A DNA stretch of 64,000 bases from Nectonema munidae (GCA_030549495.1 JAUIRK010000017.1:186001-250000), one strand, 5' to 3'. Shown: positions 22,013-33,405, counted from the first letter of the stretch. Program-made: numbers and translations. Notes: generated by a model not told the origin, from the letters alone.

Positions 22013-24120
22013 ATAATGGAAACTGTCTTCGACTAAGTCAGTACATATCAGAAAACAGTATATACAGAAATTTTTATTTTTTTTTAATAAAATGCTAGGT
22101 TGGCCAAATTGTTAAAATCCGCAAAGGACTTTAGTCATAACTTCGAACAGATAAAGAAGTAGCTTTGAGATTTGTTTTCAAATTTATGATGAAAATTAAA
22201 GTCCTCATGAAACTTACGAATATTGCAAAGAGCATTGGAAATTTATGCCAAAAAATTGTCTGAAATGCTTTAACAATTTAGAAAATCATTACTCTCAACG
22301 TCTAATCAAACCGAATTTCGAATTTTTTATCTTATTTATTTCAATTAAAAATTTCAATCTTTGCGTTTTATTTTAATAAAATTATGTTTTTTACATTTAT
22401 TTTATATTTTAAAAGTGAATTTGTAGATCAAAACTAGACAGGTAAAAATATACGCAAGTAAATACTAATTAGGAGAATTTCAGCCTCAAGCATTCAGAAT
22501 TAGTGATAGTCGACGATCATAAAATTTATTCTATTATCTTTATCAAAACACCAAACCCAAAAAGAGGTAAGACTCGTTGCTTTTAAAAAGAAGAGGCATT
22601 TTTTCTGTGTGGAAACCGTATCACAATCTCAAGAGTGTCTTAGTCGTGCGGATCTAGAAAATAAATTTGCTCCAGGCGTTTTTATAATGTTTTCCTTAGA
22701 ATATACTTTTCTGAAAATTACCGTACACGAAATGAGTGATTGAAGTCAGCGGAATACCAAGAATATCAATTCATATCATCCTGTGTGAAGTGCAAGGGTT
22801 CTTTTAAGAAACTACAACTATATTATCGGCGACTAGTCGTTGTCGACAAGCTTAGTGTATCTGCGAATAGTAGTAAATGGTATGGTTTCAAACCCGAAAC
22901 TCACTATTAAGTTATTATACTTTTTAATCTAAAGAATGTAGGTCAATGTCACAATGGCATTTGCTCAAAAAATAAAATGCCTCCTTATAATTTGTTGAAG
23001 TTGAAGGGATGTGTAGCTTCTTTGCTTTAATTTGTTAAATTTTCCTTTCCTATATAACTCGTTCGATTTGGTTGATATATGAAGCTCTCATATCTTGTTA
23101 AGTAATTGAGATTTTTGTACATATTACATTCAAACAAAGAGTTTTGTGTGCGTCTGTGTTTCATATGCTTTTGAGAGATGAATGAGTGAATGTTTTAAGC
23201 AAAGCAATTTCAACGCTATAATTATTATTAGTGTATCTCCATGTTACTGGAAGATTGTGAAAGCAGGGATTTCATGAATTCCCTAAAACTTTAAAAGAAT
23301 TCGTGAAATCAATGTTTCACTTAGAAAAGACTAATCCTTTGAGATTTCATTAAATCGTTGGAATGTCATCTCAGTAATTACTTCAAATCCACAGGGATTT
23401 AAGTGAAATCGTAAAATTGCTAAGTGTAACAGTAATTTTACGAATTCCTAGAATTAAATGTCTTATTTCACAATATTGCTGTGATGTAATTGATGCTTCC
23501 TTCCTTAACTATCTATTTTGTCGTGGACATGCGTACTTACATTTACAAGGACACGCTTATAATTAAAGGTATCGTATTTCTTGACAAAAGAAACGCGATT
23601 TTCCACAATTTTTTCTTTTTAAAGAATGGATTATTTAAAAACTGTTTGATTGCGTATTAGTGCCTCAACTTTCTAAATTAGTGCATTGGAAGAAACTCAT
23701 TTTCTCGTGGTTATTCTACATTGACTTAAATTTATATTTGTAGAATTGAAGCAATTTTACTTTCTCTAAAAGGTACCTGTTAAAATGACTGAATATATAG
23801 CATTTTTGATCAAGCTTTCCTCCTGTATACTCCTTAAATAATATAGAATACATCTGCTATGGGGAAAAATAGGATTTTTCCCTGTGAGTATTTTTCTAGA
23901 GATTGATATGCTTTCTCAGTTCAAATAAAATTGTGTTTTTTGAACTCATAGATTACACTAATAACGAGATAGTGTGACCTAGGGGCTAACAAACAACCAC
24001 ATCAATAATGGGATAGCCGTATAAAAATGTTCACATGCATTAATTTGATTATATGGCATTTGGAATTTAATATTTATCACATTTCCTCTTAAAATCGAGA
24101 ACAAATGAAAATATAATAAT
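22013..24120. other. Long stretch without recognised gene
   Basis: AT-rich, with no exon-like block on either strand. A short tRNA-like B-box string (GGTTTCAAACCC near 22883) has no supporting cloverleaf. Confidence 0.35.
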
Positions 24121-24334
24121 AGGGTTGCCACTTTTTCTTGAAATCAGTGAAAATCATGGAAAGTCAGGGAAATTGAAAATGGTCAGGGAATTTACTACTA
24201 ATTAATTTTATCATGTACTTGTGTTGGCGAAACATTTAAATTAATGTTTCCTGAATTCCTGAAAAGCTTTCTAATCCTCTAACTTCACAGAGTATTTTGA
24301 ATCTTGATTTGCCAGAAAATGTTCTTTAATTGCA

Positions 24335-24547
24335 GAAAGTTGACATTGGTTTTGCTGCAAAGAAGTATTTAAAAGAAATTAAAGCAACTGAATCTGAAGT
24401 ATTGCAGTTTAAAAAAGAATGCCATATTTTATTGGTTGCTACAACAAAGAAAATTATTGAAAAAAGTCCTTTAAAATATAGACTTGTTAAGGGTCTGACA
24501 TCATTAGAAATCCAGTTTGTCCTAAAGGAGAAGAGGTCTTCCTCTGT
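24335..24547 (+). CDS. Exon-like fragment of a hAT-type transposase
   Basis: It is bordered by an acceptor (TTTAATTGCAG) and a GTAAGT donor at 24548. It encodes about 70 residues: VDIGFAAKKYLKEI, QFKKECHILLVATTKKIIEK and SPLKYRLVKGLTSLE. This is the helical region that in hAT relatives sits between the TRW block and the late LSxLSP block (compare 19033-20166). It lies between the terminal repeats at 24121 and 25630, so it belongs to that element. No intact start or catalytic part is present; non-functional as it stands. Confidence 0.5.
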
Positions 24548-24821
24548 AAGTGTAACTTGGAGTGATGGGAGATTTCTAGATGAGAAGAGAATTGGACCCG
24601 TTGGGTTCTTGAAGCCGGTTTCCCTGGCCTGTAAACGACAATGTAATTTGGGTGGAAGTTCTGTTGTGAGGCCTGGTGGGACGACCTGGGTCTCCCGCCT
24701 GTCGCCTAGTCCCTGAATTTAAGGAGTTACTTGTAACTTTGGAGCGCCAGCAAGCGCAGGCGATTACCTCGGAGCGAACTCCGGACGCTCTATTCCACTG
24801 GACAGGATTTCCACCAATCAC

Positions 24822-25448
24822 TCATTGAATCTTTCGTTGTCGTTCCTTTCTTGAGAGGTCGCCTTTTTGGCGCCGCTTGTGGGCACGGCTGGCGAAATGA
24901 AGGGCTCTGGGTGGTGCCTTGGGTACTCCAGATATCTTGGCTGGTGATAGGATTGACGACAAAGCAGCTCCAGCTTGTGTCCAATTGGTGTGCATGGCAA
25001 GGATGTGCGTCCGGAGGTTGTTGTGAAGCGTGGTGAGTCGATCCGTCAAGGTGTCCAATGGTGATTTGACCAGGCCAAGATAGGCGAGCATCACTTCGTC
25101 CTTGGTATGAAGTTTCTTGTGGGGAGCGAGATCTTCGATGATGCGGATTCTTTGGAGAGCTAATTCAGTGGGTGGAGTCAGGTAAATCCCCGATTCTCCG
25201 TGATCTGTGGTGCCATACCCCAAGGAGAAGGCAGCAATTTGCGGAGCAACAGGAGGATGGGGAGCGGGAGTGAACGAAGGAGTTGCGAGGTTCTTTAGCA
25301 AAGATTTGACGATTTTAGGTGACTCGGGAGGCTTGATCTCAAGCTTTTCCAGTCTCTGTCTCATTGTCTGGACTTGCTCCACTAAGGCGGAGAGCAGAGT
25401 GTGACTGGCCTCTTGTAGCGTGGGGTCTGATACGTCGACGTTTGACAT
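24822..25448 (-). CDS. Intact GC-rich gag-like ORF, unassigned retroelement
   Basis: 208 codons open from MSNVDVSDPTLQEAS (ATG at 25446-25448). I prefer this start over the one at 25505 because the extra 19 residues are hydrophobic and AT-rich. The features are a short coiled coil (LVEQVQTMRQRLEKLE), a proline-rich linker, a helical middle (ELALQRIRIIEDLAPHKKL) and a strongly basic tail ending KRRQKGDLSRKERQRKIQ. This layout resembles a gag or ORF1 nucleic-acid-binding protein. No zinc knuckle, RT or protease is attached. GC content and codon use are unlike the rest of the window. The ORF looks whole, but the element around it is not. A host origin is less likely. Confidence 0.45.
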   Translation of the reverse strand: MSNVDVSDPTLQEASHTLLSALVEQVQTMRQRLEKLEIKPPESPKIVKSLLKNLATPSFTPAPHPPVAPQIAAFSLGYGTTDHGESGIYLTPPTELALQRIRIIEDLAPHKKLHTKDEVMLAYLGLVKSPLDTLTDRLTTLHNNLRTHILAMHTNWTQAGAALSSILSPAKISGVPKAPPRALHFASRAHKRRQKGDLSRKERQRKIQ

Positions 25449-25965
25449 TTTGCAAAATTTGAGGTTAAGTAGTATTGGCGTAAACGAGAGAAAGAAAAAG
25501 TCCAAGTTTTTTATGGTGTAATTTTTGTTTTGAGGTCACGGAATTTGAAAAAAAAAGCTCAGATAATTTTAAAAAGAAGTCAGTGAAAATCAGTGAATTT
25601 TCTTTTTTTTTTTAAATAAGTGGCAACCCTGAATAAATATTTCTATTTTATTTTTAAAAGCATTCATTTGTTTATGACTGAAATAAATTATTTCTACTTC
25701 CGTCTAACACATTTATTCGTGTGTGCAACGAACTGTCTCTCAAAACATCTTTATACTTCACTTTCTCATTTATTCGTTTTATAAAAATATCGATTTCGTT
25801 TTTTCCATGAATTTGTTTTATAAAACGAATGCCTAACTTTTTTAAAGTATATATAAATACCCGATTCATATTGTGTGTGTGTTCGTTTTGTCAAATAAAA
25901 TGTCAAAGCGATTTGAATGCGGCGCCTTCAACTTGCAATCTCTACTTTACAGATCGTCTATGACA

Positions 25966-26018
25966 GTGATTTCCAAAATGAGAGGCGCGCCTCCTAAGGG
26001 AGGCATGGACTAGTTTAA
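25966..26018. mobile_element. hAT-like terminal sequence interrupted by a smaller element
   Basis: CAGTGATTTCCAAAATG followed by GGCGCGCCTCC resembles the left end of many hAT elements. It is interrupted by the TTAA-flanked element starting 26019, then resumes as GGGAGGCGCAGCC after 26152. The right end was not found. Confidence 0.45.
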
Positions 26019-26148
26019 CCCATTTACGACCAATGTTCCTATTTTGGAACATAAGTAATTTCAACTTCGTCTGCTTTTTTCAATGACTTTGAATATAAAT
26101 CGTCTGCGTTTTTTTAGATATCGTCTGCTTTGCTTGGTCTTAAATGGG
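26019..26148. mobile_element. piggyBac-type MITE, 130 bases, TTAA duplication
   Basis: TTAA at 26015-26018 and 26149-26152 bracket ends CCCATTTACGACC and, reversed, CCCATTTAAGACC (one mismatch in 13). CCC-starting ends with a TTAA duplication are the piggyBac hallmark. Inside near the left is a perfect inverted motif, ATGTTCC and GGAACAT. No coding capacity. Confidence 0.8.
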
Positions 26149-26431
26149 TTAAGGGGAGGCGCAGCCGAGTGAAATGCGAAAAACTAACGTCTGTTTTTGG
26201 CATCAACACCCTTTTTTACCTTCTTCTTATTTGAAATTTTTTGTTTCAAATATATGTATGCTTTTCATGCATTTTTTAATTTAAAATATTATTTTATTAA
26301 AGACTTTTAACATGTAGTTTCACGAGTGCATAATTTTTACAGCACGTCTACCAGGCTCCAGTTTAATTAAGAAATCTGTACAATGCGCTTTTTTATGACG
26401 CGTGTAGTATATACCATTTTTAGTTCTAAAC

Positions 26432-26706
26432 GCTCTTTTTTAAATTCTAAAGTTTCTTTTTTAAATTCTAAGGTGTCTTTTTTAAATTCTAAGGTGTCTT
26501 TTTTAAATTCTAAAGTGCCTTTTTCAAATTCTAAAGTGCCTTTTTCAAATTCTAAAGTGTCTTTTTCAAATTCTAAGGTGTCTTTTTCAAATTCTAAAGT
26601 GCCTTTTTCAAATTCTAATGTGTCTTTTTCAAATTCTAAAGTGTCTTTTTCAAATTCTAAGGTGTCTTTTTAAAATTCGAAAGTGTCTTTTTTTAATTCT
26701 AAAGTG
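26432..26706. repeat. 21-base minisatellite in the left arm, 13 units
   Basis: Units of TCTTTTTCAAATTCTAAAGTG and close variants. Because 21 is a multiple of three, one frame reads as a repeated seven-residue string (SFLNSKV); I regard this as accidental. Sub-types with TTTTTTAAATTC and TTTTTCAAATTC are grouped, showing local unit duplication. Confidence 0.9.
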
Positions 26707-26914
26707 TCTTTTTTGATTTTACTTATCTGAATAAGCTTTGAAGTCTTGTTTCTAATAAATGCGCGTAATATTATGTGCGATTGTCAGGTTCGGTAGACTT
26801 GTTGAAAGATACAGTGATAATTTTCTATGATCACTTCATCTAGCATGAAAGAAAGTGTTGTGTCTAAAATAAAAGTTTTTAAAACATGTTTTATAAATAT
26901 TGAAGGAAACTTAC

Positions 26915-27172
26915 TTAATTTCTTTTTTGCAAAATTTTGATTTTTGAGAATGCCAACTCAATTTTATTTAGCATGTAACTATAAGGAGACAAAAACTTCA
27001 AAATTTGTCCATCTGAAGTTATTAAGTTTTCGATAGTTTGAGTTTTGTGGATCTTTGCGTTATCCACAATTAGCCAGCAAGTTTTTAGGTTACTTATTTT
27101 AGATAGCAGTTCGATCAAAAATTCTGTTACATGCTGAATCCAATTGAGCTGGCATTCATAAAAATTTTGCAA
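26915..27172 (-). pseudogene. Tc1/mariner transposase fragment (DDE domain, central to late part)
   Basis: Minus-strand frame with CWLIVDNAKIHKTQTIENL (second catalytic Asp in VDNA), FLSPYSYMLNKIELAFSKIK (third acidic residue in NKIE) and a basic end. About 85 residues of a normal 340-residue transposase. The first catalytic Asp and the DNA-binding helix-turn-helix part are missing. It is oriented opposite to the C-terminal remnant at 27256. Confidence 0.7.
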
Positions 27173-27255
27173 AACAGAAATTAAGTAAGGTTTGCTTCAA
27201 TATTTATAAAACATGTTTTAAAAACTTTTATTTTAGACACAACACTTTCTTTCAT

Positions 27256-27375
27256 GCTAGATGAAGTGATCAAAAAAGCTGTTTCCTCAATAAACAGCGA
27301 GGAATGCAAAAGCTACATTGCACATGCAATACGTAACATACAAAATGAGCAAATGGGAGTTTCTATTTCTTCATA
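27256..27375 (+). pseudogene. Tc1/mariner transposase C-terminal remnant
   Basis: It starts MLDEVIKKAVSSINSEE and continues KSYIAHAIRNIQNEQMG to a stop: a helical tail of the kind that ends mariner-type transposases. A TTTTATTTTAG just upstream and GTAAG further back look like an intron within the ancestral gene. The upstream 100 bases also occur inverted at 26829-26948. Confidence 0.5.
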
Positions 27376-27789
27376 AAATATGATATATTGTTTTTGCTTT
27401 AAATTACTTGAATGATAATAAAGAAGTTTGTGTGAACACTTTTTTTTCATTTTATGATGGATATTAAAATGGATGTAAAATGTTTTTCGAAACTAAGTTT
27501 TAAAATTCTTTTTTGTTTAGTTGAAACTTTCGATACAAACTAAAAATTTTTTATAATTTTATGTTACTATAATTTAAAAACCATCTATGCAGAAGGCAAA
27601 ATTTGAAGAGTTAAAAACTTGTCTATAAATGAACTGCTAGTTGCATCGAATTAAAAAAGACTTGAATAGAGGCGGAGAATTAGAAAATTATCAGTGTATC
27701 TTTCAACACGTCTACAGAACTTTACAATCGCACATAATATTACGAGCATTTATTAAGAAACAAGACTTTAAAGCTTACTCAGAAAAGTA

Positions 27790-27903
27790 AAATCAAAAAA
27801 GACACTTTAGAATTTAAAAAAGACACTTTAGAATTTAAAAAAGGCACTTTTGAATTTAAAAAAGACACTTTTGAATTTGAAAAAGGCACTTTAGAATTTA
27901 AAA
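27790..27903. repeat. 21-base minisatellite in the right arm, 5 units
   Basis: Inverse of the unit at 26432-26706 (GACACTTTAGAATTTAAAAAA). Five units against thirteen on the left. Confidence 0.85.
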
Positions 27904-27927
27904 AAGACCGTTTAGAACTATAAATGG

Positions 27928-27951
27928 TATATATATATATATATATATATA
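27928..27951. repeat. TA microsatellite at the element border
   Basis: Twelve TA units, directly at the right end of the mariner-type element, possibly grown from its TA target site. Confidence 0.85.
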
Positions 27952-30400
27952 CATCAATCAACACAACATATGAATATTTATATATTATACATATACATAT
28001 ATTTATTATATCTCTTTATTCTATATATTTAGTATACTTTTTGAACAATGTAAGATGCAACATTAAAAATGAAATTGTCTTTCCTTTTTTTGACGTTTTT
28101 TTTTTGTAATTTCTCATTTTTTTAATATTTTTGATGCTTATTCATAAAAGTGGCTTTTTTGCCTTTTGAATTTCATTAATGCTGTAATAAAATAATTAAC
28201 ATATTTTGTGTGTGTATGGAACAACATGCTTGTGCATTGCTTTTTTTTTAAGTAATTCGAAGTTATTTCAAATAAATTTCTTTCTTTTTCTTATTCTATC
28301 CCTCATTGCCATTTGCCGGCTATCTCAGTTGGCTGAAAATAGACCGTTTTTAGAATTTTGAGCTTAATGAAAATTTTTGCGGGTACTTGAGTTGGCGAAT
28401 ATAGAACCGCGGATAGGTAAGACGATTCCGTGCAATGTATAAAACAAAAGATTGCTAACGATTTTTTTAGAACTCTAAATTTTGAATAAATTCTATCTTC
28501 AGGAATTGCGAATCAGGTTGAATTGGTTAAAACCGTAAAATCCCACCCTATTAGAGATACGCGACACGTATATTTATCACCATCGACAAAAAACGTCATT
28601 TTTAACTTACTGATCGAATTGCATTAAAAATAATTCTTTTTAGGTTCATTTTATGTGTTAATTTGTGAATTCTATTTAACATTTTTAATCGTTTTGATAG
28701 TTTAAGTTTTAGACAAATTTTGGAAGAATAAAATTATAATCAATTTGTATTGTTTGAATGATCGAATTCTTATCAAATTTATATAAGTATGCATAAAGTT
28801 CTTCTCTTTTTGTTTTTCCTAATTCTCTCAGAAAAAAATATTTATAGCTCCAAATTTAATGCATTAATTAATTCTTATTAATTTAAGAATGAAAAATCAT
28901 GAGCAAAAAAGCACTTTTAACTAAAATAGTTATTACTTTAGAATTTTTATTTTCTGTTTTCATTTTTTTTAGTTATATTACATTTTTATTTTTATACATA
29001 AATTTAATGACAAGTAACGCTTAAAAACGAGATTGACGAAAATAAACAGTTTTCCCAATTTGGCTTTTTTAGTGAACGCAATTTTTGATCGTAATATTTA
29101 TTGTGAAAAAGGCGTTTTCAGTGAAAAGACGCAATCAATTGAAAAGAGTTTTTATGGAAACTACAGTTTTCAGTAAAAAGGCGAACGGCATGCGGATCAT
29201 TGCCCAATTTATTTTGGCGCAAAAAAATTATAAAAAGAATTTTTTTTAATTTGACTGCGGCTATCGTTTTTGAACTGGTGGAGCTTTTCATAAACGGCAT
29301 AAAAAATCTAACCACTGACAATTTTTCTCATCTTGTCATTTTGCTGATGAGCTTCTCAAAAGAAATACAGGATATGTTGGAACAATAAAATAAAAGCTAA
29401 AAGAGGAGAAAGCCGTTATTTTTTTACTAAAAAAATAGTATTATTTTATTTTATGATAAAATGTCACCTTTGCTTGCCATAAAAATAAAGAAAAACTAAG
29501 TGTAGTTTTATTTTATAACGAAAACAAGTGCGGTGTTGATATCATTGACAAAAAGGGCTTTTAAAAAAGTTCTTCAAAAATCATGGCAATATCACAATTC
29601 ATCAGAAAATTAAAAAAAATTAGAGTAGTTATTTTAAATCACATTGATTGAATATTGAAATGGGAAATTCTGCTTTTGAATTTGTTAAACATATTCCTCT
29701 AATAATATCATTAATGTTCCTCTGTTTCTGGTAATATGGACTTTGGACATCTTGTACGATTCAGGCTAGAAAAACTTTCTTCACTTTCATTTTGAAAGTA
29801 GCAGATACTTGATTCTTCAGATGCTTGATTTTGATGAAAAGCAGGTTATCGCACAGTATACATGAGCAATGATAGGAGGAGCATTTTTACTTTTTTGTTT
29901 TTTAGTTTTGGATCCACCATACAAAAAAATTGTTGTTAGCACCATCAAAGAATAGGAAAATACATTGATCTTTTTTCACCTCTAAACCAACCTTAAAGCG
30001 TGCGACAACAACAATGAAAAACAACATGTGGTGTCCCGTTTTTGTCTTGATCTTACAAAAACAATCAACACGATATTTACAAGAACCATATCCATAATTT
30101 AATTTTCATATATCTAAGAAAAAACAAAAATTAAAAAAAATGAGATTTATAGATACAAAAAATTGAAAATCTATATATCCAACATTTTTAAATATTGATC
30201 TACAAAATTCAAAACCGATGTTTAGAACAACATATAAAAAAATTAAAATTAAATTAACTAATAATAAAAAAACAAAAAAATATGTTGTTAAACATAAACT
30301 AAGAAAAAATTTTTTGTTACACTGTGAATCAATCAATATGTTTTTCACAACAAAATGAGTGCCAGCTGATAGCGTAAAGAGCGTTACAGCTAAATAGAGG
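27952..30400. other. Long AT-rich stretch without recognised gene
   Basis: No exon-like frame is convincing. Minus-strand DNA at 29700-30100 has scattered Cys codons but no continuous frame. Confidence 0.35.
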
Positions 30401-30408
30401 GTCTATAG

Positions 30409-32743
30409 CAGAGATGTCCAAGACGTCGATCGCGATCTACCAGTGGATCGTGAAAGGACTTCAGGTAGATCGCGAGATGTTTTATGAAAATTTTTATATG
30501 AGCGAAAATTATATTTAAAAAATTTTTTTTTCAAAAAATTTCATAATGATTTAATTGAAGAACATATTCGACTTTCTAAGTACTGATCTGTTTTCGTCAT
30601 GTAGACATGTAGCACAAGATAAACGAATATACTCTTTTTATTTTTCACACAAATATTTATCAATTAAATGAGCAAAATTTTAAATATTTTAGGTTTAAAA
30701 GTATGCTCTATTATGGAAAAATTTCAAACTTGATTAAAATGATAACCTTTAAACCTAATTACTTCTCAAACTGAACGAAATTTAGCAAAAAGTAGATAAA
30801 AGAAAATCAATATCTATTAAATATTGTAAACAATTTCAATGATATATTTGAATATTTATCAGGTAATAATTAAATAATTTAAAAAATAATTTTTTTAAAA
30901 ATAATCAAATAAATTTTCTTATTTTAATTTTAATGAAAGATTTTTTTTAAAAAAGTTTTAATTATTTATTTACTTTAAAATAATTCTTAAAAAAAATATT
31001 TTTCAAAATCTGCCCTACTTGCTCCTTTCAAAGTAGCCCAAGTTCTGATTAAGAATAATAAATTTATTCAATGATGGAGAAATAGTTAAAGAAGCTTTTA
31101 TCGAAGCTGGTGAAGTTCTTTTCCAAAATATGAAAAACAAGTCCGAGATTATGACAAATATTAAAAACATGTCACTTTCATGAAACACAATTATGAAAAG
31201 GACCGAAGACATTGGTGATGATATAGACCGAATTTAAAAAAAAAATTGAAAAGTGTGTAGTGTTCTCTCTTCAATTGGATGAGTCTACTGATTTCGTTGG
31301 TACTGCACAGTTATGCATATTCATCAGGATGGTTTTCGAAGATATGTCAACAAAAGAAGAACTATTGACTATCATTCCAATGAAAAAGAAACAAGAGGGC
31401 AGGATATTTATGATTCATTCAAGTTTTTTGTTTCATCGACTAACCTTCCACTCCATAAGTTTTCATTGACTACAGATGGAGCTCCAGCGATGGTGGGTAA
31501 TAAAGTGGTTTTATCGCCCTTTGTAAAAATGATGAAAGCTTTCCAAAATTTACTGATTATCACTGTATAATTCACAATCAAGGTTTATGCTCAAAAGTTT
31601 TAAAATTCAATCATGTAATGGACGTGGCCTTCAAAACAGTCAATTACATAAGATCAAAAAGTTTATCACGACGACAGTTTAGGGCTTTATTGGAAGAATC
31701 TGGCGAAGAAAAAAATGAACTTCCTTTTTATACTGATGTCAGATGGTTAAGTCGTGCTAGATTTTTGATTCTCTTTAGAGAGCTTCTGCCGCAAGTTCGT
31801 ACATTTTTAGAAACCAAAAGTATTTCAATTCCTGAACTTAGTGATGATGAATGGTGTTGTGATCTAGCTTTTTACTGTGACATAACGGAAAAACTCAATG
31901 AATTGAATCTTCAACTTCAAGGAAAACACTAATGGATATGCTTGGGCATATTAATTCTTTGAATGAAAAGCTGAATCTGTTAATCAAACAACTCAAAAGC
32001 ACAGACTTCAAAGACTTTTCAATTCTGAAGGATGAAATCAGAAATAAAAAGAACGTTTCTATTGAAAAATATCTCGAAAGTTTATTTTTACTTCAGAAAG
32101 AGTTTAACTAACGATCTGCTTCTTTTGAAAAGCTCCGAATCATTTTTACTTTTTTATGCAATCCTTTTCATGAAGAAGTTGATATTGAAAATTTGGCTAG
32201 TAATCTTAAAAACAAGTTTGATTTCAAGAGTCTAGCTGACTTGGAGGACGAACTAATCAAAATGCGACTTAACTTTGAAAAGATTGCTGAAGGAATCTGA
32301 TTTCAAAAAGTACATTCAGAAAACTAAATACCCGAGTATTTGGAAAATATACGCTACTTTTTAGGCATTTTTTGGTTTCACATATTTGTGTGAACCCATT
32401 TTTTATATTATTAATATCATTAAAACTAAAAACAGATTAAAACTGACAAATGATCATTTAAATTCCTGCTTGAAAATAGCACTGACAACTCAAAATCCAA
32501 ATATTGAAAAACTTGTTGAAAAAATGCAAATTCAGATGTCTTCAAAAAAATATTGATTTTTTGTTTCTTTTCATGTCATAGTTTTAATATTTCGTGCAAT
32601 ATTATGTTCATTATCGTTTTAATAAAATTTTTACGTGTTTTAATTCAAAAAAATTGCCACTTTTTTATATATTTTTCGAGTAGATCGCTGAAATTTTTTT
32701 GAAAAAAAGTTGAACCAAGCAGAAAAAAGGTTGGACATGCCTG
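30409..32743 (+). mobile_element. hAT transposon, GTF2IRD2/ZBED-like, full length but decayed
   Basis: The ends CAGAGATGTCCAA and, reversed, CAGGCATGTCCAA (11 of 13 the same) are flanked on both sides by GTCTATAG (30401-30408 and 32744-32751), a perfect 8-base duplication that fits the hAT nTnnnnAn preference. GATCGCGATC-type subterminal motifs occur near the left end and GTAGATCGC near the right. The transposase on the plus strand shows VFSLQLDESTDFVG (31260), LTTDGAPAMVG (31470) and YTDVRWLSRARFLILFREL (31720), followed by a helical region. Several frame changes make it inactive. The domain order is that of the GTF2IRD2/ZBED5-like hAT group. Confidence 0.9.
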
Positions 32744-32885
32744 GTCTATAGTACATGAATTTTGTGCGGGGAATATTTCAGTGGCCATCATATAAGCAGA
32801 GGAACGCTATAGTCAGATGGCTGCTAAAGCAGGTTTGACTGTATATGAAATTATGATTTACATATGGGATTATTTTTAGTTAAAT

Positions 32886-33397
32886 GGCCCTCGGACATTT
32901 CGCCCCATTATTTTGATAAGACATTTTGTCTCATGGACAATTCTGCAACTTCACCTATTCACTGCAAATTCATACGTTCGCCTACTTCACACACTTATCG
33001 CTCACCGATAAAAATATTATTATTCTTTTCTAATTCCTTTATTGAAAAAAATATTTGGCGGCTTAGTTTTGATCTTTTTTTATGCTTCACTCTACTGTCA
33101 TTTTTCGTTTTTATAAATTCATTTTTTCTTTATATCTTTATCAAATAGGACTATTAATCATTTTTATTTATAATTATTTAAAGTGATAAAAAAATTAAGA
33201 GATAAATGATTCATTTGAAATAATTTAATAGAGAAAAAATAAACAAAAATATAAAATTTTTTAATAATTTTACACATATAATAAACAAAGATGGATGAAA
33301 CAAATAGCCTATGAGACAATTTGTCCATGGGGCGAATTGTCTATAGGGCGAATTGTCTATGGGGCGAATTGTTTATGGAGCGAAATGTCTGTCGACC
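32886..33397. mobile_element. Non-autonomous element, second copy of the 8978 family
   Basis: The left end GGCCCTCGGACATTTCG and, reversed, the right end GGTCGACAGACATTTCG. The flanks AGTTAAAT and ATTTAAAT match at 7 of 8. It carries one left-side unit but three to four copies of GGGGCGAATTGTCTAT near the right end, the opposite arrangement to the copy at 8978. The middle is unrelated AT-rich DNA with a stretch absent from the other copy. Confidence 0.85.
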
Positions 33398-33405
33398 ATT
33401 TAAAT

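Larger units (their letters stand above)
24121..25630 (+). mobile_element. hAT-type element carrying an exon and a GC-rich insertion
   Basis: The inverted ends are AGGGTTGCCACTT at 24121 and the same sequence reversed ending at 25630, each followed by repeated AATCAGTGAAAATCA-type motifs. A coding exon of a hAT-like protein lies at 24335-24547. From about 24560 to 25500 base composition changes sharply to about half GC and holds the gag-like ORF on the opposite strand. The flanking 8-mers do not clearly match. I infer a hAT that was later hit by a retroelement fragment. Confidence 0.6.
26410..27931. mobile_element. Tc1/mariner-type element with minisatellite-bearing inverted ends
   Basis: The outer ends ATACCATTTTTAGTTCTAAACG and its inverse lie at 26411 and 27931, next to TA-rich DNA. 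The left arm runs to 26827 (418 bases) and the right arm from 27681 (251 bases). They match both outside and inside a tandem array of 21-base units, and the length difference equals the difference in unit number. Transposase remnants lie between. TA-flanking and a DDE domain of the Tc1/mariner kind fix the class. The interior is rearranged, so it cannot be functional. Confidence 0.8.

Noticed and set aside
22883-22894. B-box-like GGTTTCAAACCC
   Set aside because: No A box at the right distance and no cloverleaf; not a tRNA or a defensible SINE.
24576-24821. Minus-strand frame just downstream of the gag-like ORF
   Set aside because: It is open mainly because the stretch is GC-rich; no motif was recognised and it has a different frame from the ORF before it.
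26383-26673. Plus-strand frame with a repeated seven-residue string
   Set aside because: Produced by a 21-base minisatellite in a transposon arm; the matching arm shows the same on the other strand. No sign of a real protein.
29700-30100. Minus-strand scattered Cys codons resembling a Cys-rich arthropod repeat protein
   Set aside because: The reading frame changes too often, and fewer than three spaced motifs agree.
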